A stretch of DNA of 45,754 nucleotides from a bacterium. GTDB lineage: Bacteria > Patescibacteriota > Minisyncoccia > Phycocordibacterales > Phycocordibacteraceae. The notes beneath the pieces are model-generated. The model saw only the letters and a list, made by a program, of their open reading frames with translations. It made no database searches and had not been told where the DNA came from. Location: assembly GCA_021811365.1 (NCBI GenBank), contig JAJZPB010000005.1, positions 1 to 45,754 on the forward strand, in the 5' to 3' direction. The position numbers and the translations under genes were made by a program. The number at the start of each line of letters is the position of its first letter. The first letter of the stretch is position 1. Positions 30,880 to 39,394 of the stretch are shown here, piece after piece.

Positions 30880-31998
30880 TCACTCGTCGTGTTCTGCCTC
30901 GAAATACTTCGCTAACGCAGGACCCCTGGCCCGACCAGGTACGTTGTAGTTTGAAGTGCTCGCAGCGTCATAGGGCAAGTCCGGGGGCTCTTTCATGTGC
31001 TCGTAACGAACTCGGGCAACGTATTGCCCAGGCCAGAGCCGCAGATTTTCGTGCGGCATGACTTCGAGCGTGATGGGCCGGCCACAGCCCTTTCCGTCCT
31101 CACCCCAGCCCCATCCGGGGTCAATGTAGCCAGCCAAATGTGCGCGGAAGTCGCCGAACCGAGGATCAATCGTCCGAAGTTCAGCTGAAAGTTCCGGGGG
31201 CACCATGACGTGCTCGGCAGTCGCCAGGATGTACGCGCTGCCCTTGCGCAAATCAAAAGCGCCGTCACGCATACTGATAGGCTCGAAGAACGATGCAGGA
31301 TTTTTGCTGCGCATGGAGAGGTCCAACACGCAGTTCGTACCCCGACACTCCCAGCCCATCGCGTCACCAACCAGTACGGATAAGAACATCGAATCCGCGT
31401 GCCGGTGCGGCTTGGGTAGCCGTACCCCATCAGAATTGAAAAGCAACCCGGGATTTTCGATAGCCATATCCATCCCGAGCGGGTCGAGGAAGCTTGTGCC
31501 GTCAAACAGACGTACCTGCGAAAGCGGGGTGCCGGGCGTGCCGGGCGTACTCGGCGACACCAAAACAGGGAATCGTTCCGGGCGCACGAGAACCCACAGT
31601 TCACCAGCCCACCCAGGACCCGTAAGCGCGTCGTACATAGGCACGTTGTCCGCCAAGACACGCGAGAGAAGGAACGTCCGCCCGATCGAGGACTTCGGAT
31701 TTGCGTAGCCGAAGACGCGATCAGGGAGCCGCCATTTGCCGCCAATGCGAATGAGATACGGCACACCGACCTCAAGCGGATGCGTGAGGTCGTGCGACGT
31801 TGCTCCCACCTCACTAAGGAGCGACCTCACCGTGCGGCCCGGCAGCACGAGAAACTCTCGCTCCAGCCGGTACGCCTCTGGAGAGAGCGGCAGGTCGATT
31901 GAGGCGGGGTTGAGAAACCCCTCCCCAACGTCTTCAATGTAACCGCGGGAACACAGCTCCCGCAGCGTTTGTTTTGGCAGGACGCCTGTTCTTGCCAT
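30880..31998 (-). CDS. dcd: 2'-deoxycytidine 5'-triphosphate deaminase, long two-domain type
   Basis: 372 aa; two dUTPase/DCD-like segments (GFLNPASIDLPLSPEAYRL...GYANPKSSIGRTFLLSRVL; ILATAEHVMVPPELSAELRTIDPRFGDFRAHLAGYIDPGWGWG). Confidence 0.85.
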   Translation of the reverse strand: MARTGVLPKQTLRELCSRGYIEDVGEGFLNPASIDLPLSPEAYRLEREFLVLPGRTVRSLLSEVGATSHDLTHPLEVGVPYLIRIGGKWRLPDRVFGYANPKSSIGRTFLLSRVLADNVPMYDALTGPGWAGELWVLVRPERFPVLVSPSTPGTPGTPLSQVRLFDGTSFLDPLGMDMAIENPGLLFNSDGVRLPKPHRHADSMFLSVLVGDAMGWECRGTNCVLDLSMRSKNPASFFEPISMRDGAFDLRKGSAYILATAEHVMVPPELSAELRTIDPRFGDFRAHLAGYIDPGWGWGEDGKGCGRPITLEVMPHENLRLWPGQYVARVRYEHMKEPPDLPYDAASTSNYNVPGRARGPALAKYFEAEHDE

Positions 31999-32058
31999 GA
32001 GCCTTTTCCTTCTTGCACGTTATCAGTCCGATGGTACCGTACGCGGTTGGAGAGCAAA

Positions 32059-32096
32059 ACGCAAACCGGCGCAGCCGAACGGCTGCGCCGGTTTGC
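32059..32096 (-). terminator. Hairpin GCAAACCGGCGCAGCC-N4-GGCTGCGCCGGTTTGC
   Basis: Perfect stem directly after rplK. Confidence 0.8.
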
Positions 32097-32106
32097 TTTC
32101 CAAACC

Positions 32107-32526
32107 TTATTTTACGTGCACGCCCATGGAGCGCGCGGTACCCTCGATAATGCGCGCGGCAGCTTCGGGTGTATCCGCATTCAGGTCTTCCATTTTCTCT
32201 GCGGCGATTTCCGCAACTTGCGACTTCGTAATCTGGCCGGCTTTTTGCTGCGGCATCTTGCTCGCACCCTTCTCGACGCCAGCAGCCTTGAGGATGAGCC
32301 GCGACGCCGGCGGGCTCTTCATGATGAAAGTGAACGAACGGTCATCGTAAACCGAGAGCTCCACCGGAATAATCGTGCCTACCTTGTCCTTCGTTGCATC
32401 GTTAAACTGGGTAACGAACTGGCCGATGTTTACGCCTGCAGGACCGAGCGCTGTGCCTACCGGCGGCGCCGGCGTTGCCTTCCCGCCCGGGATTTGGAGC
32501 TTAATCTTTTTTACTACTACTGCCAT
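32107..32526 (-). CDS. rplK: 50S ribosomal protein uL11
   Basis: [41 protein letters not shown]. Confidence 0.98.
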   Translation of the reverse strand: MAVVVKKIKLQIPGGKATPAPPVGTALGPAGVNIGQFVTQFNDATKDKVGTIIPVELSVYDDRSFTFIMKSPPASRLILKAAGVEKGASKMPQQKAGQITKSQVAEIAAEKMEDLNADTPEAAARIIEGTARSMGVHVK

Positions 32527-32543
32527 AGTGCTGTGACTTTACG

Positions 32544-33191
32544 CTAGAGTTTCCGGACTTGCAAGAAATCGAGCTCGACCGGCGTTTCGCGGCCGAACAT
32601 GCTCACCATGACCTTCACCTTACCGCGCTCCTCATCGATGTCGCCCACCTTCCCTTCAAGGTCCTTAAACGGCCCATCGGCAATGACGACCGGGTCGTCT
32701 TTCATGAGATCGATGCGGTGCTTGGGTACGTCGGCAGTCATGCGCTTCATAAGCGAGGCGACCTCGGCCTGCTCCATCGGCACCGGCGTGTTGCCTGAAC
32801 CCACGAAACCGGTTACGCGCGGCGTATTGCGTACCACGAACCACGAATCGTCGTCCACAATCATGCGCACGAGGATGTAGCCCGGATAAATCTTCTCCTT
32901 CTCCACAATGCGCTTGCCGCCCTTTACGCGTATCTTCTTTTCGGTCGGCACAACCACCTCGAAAATCTTGTTCTCCATACCAAGCGAGGCGATGCGCTGC
33001 TTCAAGTTACGTTCGACGGCATTCTCATAGCCCGCGTACGTGTGGATGGTGTACCACCGCGCGTCTTCGGGGCGCAGCTGCGTCTCGTCGTAGATACGCT
33101 TCACCACGCCCGGCGCAATATCAGCCATGCCCACTTCTTCCGGAAGGCCGACTTCGTCGCGCATCTCGCTCATGTTGTGTTCTTCTTCCAT
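32544..33191 (-). CDS. nusG: Transcription termination/antitermination factor NusG
   Basis: RWYTIHTYAGYENAVERNLKQRI, YPGYILVRMIVDDDSWFVVRNTPRVTGFVG, GPFKDLEGKVGDIDEERGKVKVMVSMFGRETPVELDFLQV. Confidence 0.96.
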   Translation of the reverse strand: MEEEHNMSEMRDEVGLPEEVGMADIAPGVVKRIYDETQLRPEDARWYTIHTYAGYENAVERNLKQRIASLGMENKIFEVVVPTEKKIRVKGGKRIVEKEKIYPGYILVRMIVDDDSWFVVRNTPRVTGFVGSGNTPVPMEQAEVASLMKRMTADVPKHRIDLMKDDPVVIADGPFKDLEGKVGDIDEERGKVKVMVSMFGRETPVELDFLQVRKL

Positions 33192-33204
33192 AGCAGTAGG
33201 ATGG

Positions 33205-33390
33205 TTAACCGCCGACGATGTGCGAAACCGCGGTACTGAAGCCGTAATCTGCGGCGCCGACGATGCCGGCAATAACCGCCGCAATGATGATGACGACGAG
33301 CGTGTGCGCCAGAGCCGTGCGCGGAGTCGGCCACACAATATGCGCGAACTCGTTGCGGACATGCTTCAGATACGAGGTGAGTGCATTCAT
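33205..33390 (-). CDS. secE: Preprotein translocase subunit SecE
   Basis: MNALTSYLKHVRNEFAHIVWPTPRTALAHTLVVIIIAAVIAGIVGAADYGF; upstream of nusG. Confidence 0.92.
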   Translation of the reverse strand: MNALTSYLKHVRNEFAHIVWPTPRTALAHTLVVIIIAAVIAGIVGAADYGFSTAVSHIVGG

Positions 33391-33536
33391 AGACGGAAAA
33401 TGACGGGTAAATAAAAAAGCCCTTCGGGCCTTTTGTTGCAGACATGGTACTACGACCACTGCGAGGCGTCAACGCCTGCGCTGAAGCTCCGTTCGCGCAG
33501 CGCCCCGCGCTGCACAAGCAGCAATACGCCGTTTCC

Positions 33537-33584
33537 AAAAAGCCCGCACAGCCCCGCCGCATGCGGCGGGGCTGTGCGGGCTTT
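33537..33584. terminator. Hairpin AAAGCCCGCACAGCCCCGCCGCATGCGGCGGGGCTGTGCGGGCTTT
   Basis: Near-perfect long palindrome with A/T flanks. Confidence 0.9.
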
Positions 33585-33594
33585 TCGCACTGCG

Positions 33595-34380
33595 CTACCG
33601 AATCGCGTAGGTAATCGAGACGTTCGCGGTGTAGGTATTTTGCCCTGCTGGGAGCTCGGGCTGCGGGGCGACCGCGCTCGCGGATACTCCCATGCCGACG
33701 GCTGAGAACGTTCGGTACGGCGTCGTATTTTCGCTGAACGACACGATGCGGCCGAGTCGCACATCCAGCTGCGCGGCGAGCGTTTGCGCTTCCGTCTTTG
33801 CGTTCTCTATCGCCTTGGCGCGCGCTGCGTCCGGACCCTCGTTCGGGTTCGCCAGACCGAACTCCGGCCCCGATATGTTTTGTACGTTTTGCTGGCCAAG
33901 ACCAGAAAGAAGCGGGCTTACCTTCGAGAGATCGCGCACGGTGACTCGAATTGACTCCGACACCTGGTAGCCCGAAATCTCATTTGAGACCGGACAATAG
34001 GCTCCGACTGGACACGCTGCCGATTTGTACTGCGGCGTAATGTTATAGGAAAGCGTGGAGACATCTTTGTCCGCGACGCCTTGCTGCTTCACGTATGCAA
34101 TAGCCGCGTTCGCTTGTTTTGTCGTTGCGTCTTGCGCCGTTGCGACATTTGCCGCCTGATTTTGCACCGTAAAGGTGACGTATGCGATGTCGGGCGGGAG
34201 CGCCGCTTCACCGGTCCCGGAAACCGTGACCGTGTCGGCGGGCGCCTTAGTAGGCGTCGCGAGTGCTTGTGCTGTAGAAATAGTCTCCGCGAGGAGAAAA
34301 ATGGCAAGCATCGCGAGTACGCCAATGATTGAAACGCGTATCCCTGAGTCGCCGAGCATGCGTCCAGGTTCTTGATTCAT
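33595..34380 (-). CDS. SIMPL (DUF541) domain protein
   Basis: DTVTVSGTGEAALPPDIAYVTFTVQNQAANVATAQDATTKQANAAIAYVKQQGV...; N-terminal TM. Confidence 0.85.
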   Translation of the reverse strand: MNQEPGRMLGDSGIRVSIIGVLAMLAIFLLAETISTAQALATPTKAPADTVTVSGTGEAALPPDIAYVTFTVQNQAANVATAQDATTKQANAAIAYVKQQGVADKDVSTLSYNITPQYKSAACPVGAYCPVSNEISGYQVSESIRVTVRDLSKVSPLLSGLGQQNVQNISGPEFGLANPNEGPDAARAKAIENAKTEAQTLAAQLDVRLGRIVSFSENTTPYRTFSAVGMGVSASAVAPQPELPAGQNTYTANVSITYAIR

Positions 34381-34447
34381 AAAAGCAAAGTGAGGCTCAT
34401 AACACGCCGAAAGAAGCGTCTATTCAGTATACCCTGAGCGGGGCACA

Positions 34448-35095
34448 CTAGTTTCCCTGAAGTGTCGAGAGCAGGTACTTGAGCGCCGTTTCTGCCGGTA
34501 GCGCAGCGGCGCTAGGGTTAGAACCGCTGCCGGTTACCACGCCTCGGTCAACCGCGTCAAAGCGCAGCACGTCGGAGCCGCGGCTCAGATAGTACGCGGT
34601 GTCGACCGTGCCCGCGTAGCGCTCAATAGCAACAACGGTATAGCGGTGCAGTCCTATAACGGTCGAGGTAAACGCGTCCGTGCTTACCAGCTGACCCGAG
34701 GGGTACCCCACCGCCGTCCGTTCGATAGTGGCAAGCGGCGTCGAAGCTGTGCTCACGGCGTAGCGGCGAATGAAAATAGATGCGGTGGCAGTCGAGGAAG
34801 CGCTTTGCAGATCGTACTCGGCGATAACCGAAGGGTCGCTTGAGCCGGTAATCGCAACAAAACCCGCCGGAATGGCGTACGCGATTTGCGCGCTGTCGAG
34901 CGTGACGTTGGGTGGCGGACACGCCGGGAACGAGCATGCCGGAGCCATGCGTGAGACGGAGGTACCATCCGGGCACAGCTTCGCGTCCACCGGGCAGGCA
35001 ACCTTCTGATTCGGGTGCTCGACCGCGTTGCGGTACACCAATCCGCCGACACCGACTACAAGCAAAATGAGAATCCCAAAAATAAGGCTTTTCAT
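34448..35095 (-). CDS. Membrane-anchored exported protein, unknown
   Basis: N-terminal TM and Cys-rich CPVDAKLCPDGTSVSRMAPACSFPACPP motif. Confidence 0.65.
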   Translation of the reverse strand: MKSLIFGILILLVVGVGGLVYRNAVEHPNQKVACPVDAKLCPDGTSVSRMAPACSFPACPPPNVTLDSAQIAYAIPAGFVAITGSSDPSVIAEYDLQSASSTATASIFIRRYAVSTASTPLATIERTAVGYPSGQLVSTDAFTSTVIGLHRYTVVAIERYAGTVDTAYYLSRGSDVLRFDAVDRGVVTGSGSNPSAAALPAETALKYLLSTLQGN

Positions 35096-35137
35096 GTATC
35101 GATGGTATCACGCGCGGCGCTTCGCTGCGCGCACTCC

Positions 35138-35548
35138 TTACCCCCTCTCCCCTTTTTGCGCATAAAGTGCGTCGCGAATCTCAAGCAGCACTTTAAGCTC
35201 GGGGTTTTCTGCTGGTTGCTGCGCCTCCTGTTTTTCTTCCTCTTTACGCGTTGCCTTCAACCGATTTACCAGCTTCACCACTACAAAAAGCGCAAAGGCA
35301 ATGATGACGAAGTTCAAAATGGCCTGCAAGAAGATACCGTACCCAACCACAGCACTCCCTCCGAGCTTGAATTCCAGTTTGGAAAAGTTAGCGCCGCCAA
35401 AGAGCAGGCCGATGGGCGGCGTAAGCACGTTGTTCGCAAGCGACGTGGTGATCTGGTTGAACGCAGCTCCAATTACGACGCCGATGGCTAAGTCGATAGC
35501 GTTACCGTGCACCGCAAACGCGCGAAACTCAGACAAGAATTGCTTCAT
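35138..35548 (-). CDS. mscL: Large-conductance mechanosensitive channel
   Basis: MKQFLSEFRAFAVHGNAIDLAIGVVIGAAFNQITTSLANNVLTPPIGLL. Confidence 0.97.
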   Translation of the reverse strand: MKQFLSEFRAFAVHGNAIDLAIGVVIGAAFNQITTSLANNVLTPPIGLLFGGANFSKLEFKLGGSAVVGYGIFLQAILNFVIIAFALFVVVKLVNRLKATRKEEEKQEAQQPAENPELKVLLEIRDALYAQKGERG

Positions 35549-35623
35549 GCGACGATGCTAGCACAAAAGCAACGCGGCTGGAGTCACCCAGCCGCGAGTC
35601 TTGCTTAAGACGTATCGTACTCT

Positions 35624-35932
35624 CTACCCTGCCACGGGCCCAGTCGGCAGTCCGATTCCCTTGCAGTTTTTCTTGTGCGACTCTCGCCCGTCAGAGGTGG
35701 CAGCAAACGGGTAGCTATCGTCCGCTGGGACAATCTGCGCACAGTCAGCGCAGACCCCGAAACGAGTACGCCGAATCTGCACCGAGCTGGCCCGCTCTCG
35801 CTCTGCCACCATAATCAGCGACATTTGGGCACCTGCGACCGAAGTACCTTTTGGTATGAAGTGTACGTGCGCTACTCCTTGCACATCATCCGACACCCAA
35901 ACCGATCCCTCACGAAACATGCGCGCTTTCAT
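35624..35932 (-). CDS. Hypothetical protein with possible zinc-binding CxxC...HxxxC motif
   Basis: RFGVCADCAQIVPADDSYPFAATSDGRESHKKNCKG. Confidence 0.5.
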   Translation of the reverse strand: MKARMFREGSVWVSDDVQGVAHVHFIPKGTSVAGAQMSLIMVAERERASSVQIRRTRFGVCADCAQIVPADDSYPFAATSDGRESHKKNCKGIGLPTGPVAG

Positions 35933-36103
35933 TGCCGAACCCTTCCCTGAAGGTGCACGCTCAATACTTACCACCGCAAGACGGGAAGTTCAAGCGGTGC
36001 GCACTAAATCTGTTTAGCGCGCGCATAGACAACCGATATTCCGCCGTCGTGCGCAATACATACACGACCGATGCAGAAGATATATTACTATACGCACCTT
36101 TAG

Positions 36104-36119
36104 GGGCGACTACAGGGAA
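36104..36119. repeat. 16-nt direct duplicate of the tRNA-His 3' end
   Basis: GGGCGACTACAGGGAA identical to 36267-36282. Confidence 0.8.
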
Positions 36120-36267
36120 CCGGCGAGTACACCTTTCAGTCACAGATAATTTCCTGCTGAAAATTTCCGCGACGGCGCCTCGGCGACGGCGCGCCTCCGG
36201 CTTTCGATTCACTGTAGCCGCAAAAATATGCTCACCGACCGCTGTCGTGTTCGTTTCGGTATTTTTG

Positions 36268-36340
36268 GGCGACTACAGGGAATCGAACCCTGATCGAGGG
36301 CTCCACAAGCCCCAGTGTTAACCGTTACACCATAGTCGCC
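36268..36340 (-). tRNA. tRNA-His (GTG)
   Basis: GGCGACTATGGTGTAACGGTTAACACTGGGGCTTGTGGAGCCCTCGATCAGGGTTCGATTCCCTGTAGTCGCC cloverleaf, anticodon GTG. Confidence 0.95.
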
Positions 36341-36390
36341 ATGCACCGATTCTATATACCACGCGCGGCGCGCTGTGCGAAGCGCGACGC

Positions 36391-37020
36391 CTAGCGGTGG
36401 CGACGGCGCTGTTGAAGGAATAGCGCGGCCACAACGCTCAGACCGGCAATAAGTACAGCGATTTCGTACCACAACGGGAGCGTCCCGAGATAGGCAAAGA
36501 GAAAACCCGGAACGAAGTTCCCCAAGCCGGTCGCCAGCACGTAGCTGCTCATGCCGATTTTAGTAAACAAACCAAAGACGTAGCTAATGAAGTCGACCGT
36601 GATAAATGCCTGCAAGAAGAGCACCCACCAGAAGAGGTGTGTGCGCGGCGCTAGGCGCTCTGCACGCGCAAGACGGCTGGCGCCCACAATGCGCGGCGCG
36701 AGCGTGTCCCCAAAACGACGAGCGATAATGAACGCGAACGACGAGCCGCTCGTCCAACCAACAACACTAAGAAGCGCCGTGGCAACCGGCCCCCACACGT
36801 GCACCGCTATCGGCATGAGTACCGAGATGTCGAGCGGTATCATGAGCGCCACAAACACTGCCGTAAGCGCCACGTACGCCACTATACCTGCGACACCGCC
36901 CGTGTGGACGAAGCTCGTCAACACGGCTTGGTACGTGGAAGCAAGAATCGAAACCGCAACAAACACAGTACCGAGCGCCGCTACGAGCGCAAGCGTTTTT
37001 TCAGTACTGGTCAGCCGCAT
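36391..37020 (-). CDS. VTT-domain (TVP38/DedA-like) membrane protein
   Basis: ALLSVVGWTSGSSFAFIIARRFGDTLAPRIV...WWVLFLQAFITVDFISYVFGLFTKIGMSSYVLATGLGNFVPGFLFAYLGTLP. Confidence 0.75.
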   Translation of the reverse strand: MRLTSTEKTLALVAALGTVFVAVSILASTYQAVLTSFVHTGGVAGIVAYVALTAVFVALMIPLDISVLMPIAVHVWGPVATALLSVVGWTSGSSFAFIIARRFGDTLAPRIVGASRLARAERLAPRTHLFWWVLFLQAFITVDFISYVFGLFTKIGMSSYVLATGLGNFVPGFLFAYLGTLPLWYEIAVLIAGLSVVAALFLQQRRRHR

Positions 37021-37063
37021 ATGCCGTGCCCTGCGCGCGTGAAGCGTTCAGGTACTGTCATGC

Positions 37064-37600
37064 TCAATACCGAGGCGTCTCTTCTGCAACGCCCGCTTCG
37101 TGATTCGCAAGCCGGGCAAAAGCAAAAAGGAGCGAAGAGAGTCGATTGAGGTACGCCTTCGTTTCCGGCAACACCTCGCGCAACCCGGCTTCTCCAACCG
37201 CAGTGACCCGCCGTTCCGCGCGGCGCGACAGAGTGCGCGCCACGTCGAGCAGTGCAGAGAGCTCTGTACCGCCAGCAATGGAGAAGCCCTTAAGGGGCGG
37301 TATTTTCTGCTCGATATCGTTTATCACCTTTTCCATTTCACCCACCTGTCCTTCCTTGAGCCGCTTCTCTGCACCGGCAATCTGCGCCTGCACGATGAAG
37401 AGTGCTTCTTGGACCATACGCAGCTGCTCGCTAATAAATGCATTCTCCCGCGCGCACATTTTGACGAAGCCTACGAACGCGTTCACCTCATCAAGCGCGC
37501 CGAGCGCCTCAGGCAATTCAGACGACTTCGAAATACGCTGCTGGTCGCAGCCAAATACTTTCGTCGTTCCGCCGTCGCCCTTGCCGGTGAAGAGTGCCAT
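37064..37600 (-). CDS. Cob(I)yrinic acid a,c-diamide / cob(I)alamin adenosyltransferase, PduO type
   Basis: LFTGKGDGGTTKVFG, LPEALGALDEVNAFVGFVK, ARTLSRRAERRV, AYLNRLSSLLFAFARLAN. Confidence 0.93.
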   Translation of the reverse strand: MALFTGKGDGGTTKVFGCDQQRISKSSELPEALGALDEVNAFVGFVKMCARENAFISEQLRMVQEALFIVQAQIAGAEKRLKEGQVGEMEKVINDIEQKIPPLKGFSIAGGTELSALLDVARTLSRRAERRVTAVGEAGLREVLPETKAYLNRLSSLLFAFARLANHEAGVAEETPRY

Positions 37601-37659
37601 GCAGTGGAGTATAGCTCATGCGGTTTTGTTGACCGAATGGAAACGCGTACGCAAAAATA

Positions 37660-37687
37660 AAAGGGACCGTAACATTGGTCCCTTTTG
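37660..37687. terminator. Hairpin AAAAGGGACC-N8-GGTCCCTTTT
   Basis: Perfect stem with A/T tails. Confidence 0.75.
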
Positions 37688-37704
37688 GGCAGTCGCTCCC
37701 CCGG

Positions 37705-38112
37705 CTATGCGGCGACCTCCCGCCGGTCACGCACCTTCACGTATGCGAGAGCGGCATGTTCCTCGCAGTACGACTTCCCCGGTACTGAGCGTTTGTCGCA
37801 AAAGTGAAAGCCGCGCTCCCCGGGTTCGCCGAGTGGCCATAGGCAGGTCTGGGTTCGATCGTTACGCGGCACAAACTGAGCGAACAAGGGCTCGCTACCC
37901 GATGGCGGCTTGGGCTCTGGCAGCGCTGCCGCGACGGGAGCCGCCGATGATGGCGTCGCTGGTGGTGCGTCCTCCTTAGATTTTTTCAGCTGACTCACTT
38001 TGCCCGAAACAGCACTTTTCGTGCAACCGAGCTGTCTTCCAATTCCTGAAAACGAAACGCCCTTATTCAAGAGCTCCTGGAGAAGCGTAACTTTCTCCTG
38101 TGTCCAGCGCAT
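37705..38112 (-). CDS. GcrA-like cell cycle regulator family protein
   Basis: N-term MRWTQEKVTLLQELLNKGVSFSGIGRQLGCTKSAVSGKVSQLKK; C-term CLWPLGEPGERGFHFCDKRSVPGKSYCEEHAALAYVKV; good SD GGAGG. Confidence 0.85.
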   Translation of the reverse strand: MRWTQEKVTLLQELLNKGVSFSGIGRQLGCTKSAVSGKVSQLKKSKEDAPPATPSSAAPVAAALPEPKPPSGSEPLFAQFVPRNDRTQTCLWPLGEPGERGFHFCDKRSVPGKSYCEEHAALAYVKVRDRREVAA

Positions 38113-38296
38113 GGAATTCCTCCATCTGTAGGGACTCTCAAAGGCCGAGCCGTGCGTAGTTTATCCCTTCACGTAAAATTAAGAAACCCCCCTGTTCTTA
38201 GAGGCGGTACCGACCGTGTTTACCGATACTTTTAACTCGTTCGAACGCGCTTTGGTGCGGCAAGACAAAATGACGGCTCACGCCGGTTTTTCAATG

Positions 38297-38381
38297 TGCG
38301 CAGGAGAGGACTTGAACCTCCAATCCCATTACAGGAGCTACCACCTCAAGGTAGTGCGTCTACCAATTTCGCCACCTGCGC
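38297..38381 (-). tRNA. tRNA-Leu (GAG)
   Basis: GCGCAGGTGGCGAAATTGGTAGACGCACTACCTTGAGGTGGTAG...GGAGGTTCAAGTCCTCTCCTGCGCA; long variable arm. Confidence 0.95.
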
Positions 38382-38399
38382 AATCGAAGGCACTATAAA

Positions 38400-38442
38400 C
38401 GAAAACCTCCCGTTCCGCAAAGCGGAACGGGAGGTTTTCGTT
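38400..38442 (-). terminator. Hairpin GAAAACCTCCCGTTCCGC-AAA-GCGGAACGGGAGGTTTTC
   Basis: Perfect long stem after rplS. Confidence 0.88.
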
Positions 38443-38447
38443 TAGCG

Positions 38448-38960
38448 CTACGCAGCAGCAACTGCCTCAGTCTTCTCTGTTGGCTCCTCAGCAGCTGCTT
38501 CCGGTGCGCCTTCTGACAACTCCATCGCCTCCGGCTCAGCGGTCGGAAGTGTCTCGTCACTTTTCGTATGCATCATCATCGCCCCGCGCAGTTGGCGGCG
38601 AACCGCTTTGGCTGCCTTGTCGCGGATGAAGTACAGTTTCGCGCGCCGAACCTTAGAACGCTTCACGATTTCAATCGAGTCGATCATAGGGGAGTAGAGC
38701 GGGAAGGTCTTTTCAACGCCTACGCCCGAAAGCGTCGTGCGCACCGTAAAGGTCGCGCCCGCCTCGGTGCCGTGCTTTACGGCAATCACAAGACCTTCAA
38801 ACGCTTGCTTGCGCGTATTTTTCAGCGTCTTTTCCTTTTTGTCAGCACCGCGGCCCTTCTTGAGCTCGACAATGTTCTGAATGACGCGCACGGTGTCGCC
38901 CGAGCGCACAGCGAGCTTCGCGCGACCTACGGCATTTACTGGCGTGAGTACCTTCTCCAT
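38448..38960 (-). CDS. rplS: 50S ribosomal protein bL19 with acidic/Ala-rich C-terminal extension
   Basis: RSGDTVRVIQNIVELKKGRG...RKQAFEGLVIAVKHG...TVRTTLSGVGVEKTFPLYSPMIDSIEIVKRSKVRRAKLYFIRDKAAKAVRRQ. Confidence 0.94.
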   Translation of the reverse strand: MEKVLTPVNAVGRAKLAVRSGDTVRVIQNIVELKKGRGADKKEKTLKNTRKQAFEGLVIAVKHGTEAGATFTVRTTLSGVGVEKTFPLYSPMIDSIEIVKRSKVRRAKLYFIRDKAAKAVRRQLRGAMMMHTKSDETLPTAEPEAMELSEGAPEAAAEEPTEKTEAVAAA

Positions 38961-39044
38961 GACCCGCACACGGTAACACGTGCCCGCGGGAAACGCAAAA
39001 CGCCGGCCACTGGCCGCCGTTTGAACGGCGTAAACACCACCTCT

Positions 39045-39383
39045 CTACCGCGGCTTAAACTCTGCGAGGAGCGAGTCGTGAACCTGCTCGGGTGTCAGCC
39101 CTAAGGCCACAAGTACGCGTAGCGCGTTGCCCACCTGCTTCACTAGCGTGCGCTTGATGAGCTCGCGATCGAGCGGCAGTTCTTCGCCATGGTCGCGCGG
39201 CTCGAGCATAGCAGCAAAGACTCCGAGCGCCTTTGTTTGATGCAGCTGCGCATGGTGAAGCGCGCAAGCGAGCGCAGTGTCGCCCGCACCGGAAATCGCC
39301 GGCAGCCCGGGATAATTCTGCGAGGTATACGGGAGAGCTTTCTCAACCGCGCGCATGAGTTCTGCAAGAGAGATGTCGTCCAT
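39045..39383 (-). CDS. Hypothetical protein
   Basis: 112 aa ORF packed between rluA-like gene and rplS. Confidence 0.55.
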   Translation of the reverse strand: MDDISLAELMRAVEKALPYTSQNYPGLPAISGAGDTALACALHHAQLHQTKALGVFAAMLEPRDHGEELPLDRELIKRTLVKQVGNALRVLVALGLTPEQVHDSLLAEFKPR

Positions 39384-39394
39384 ACTTTGTGAGA

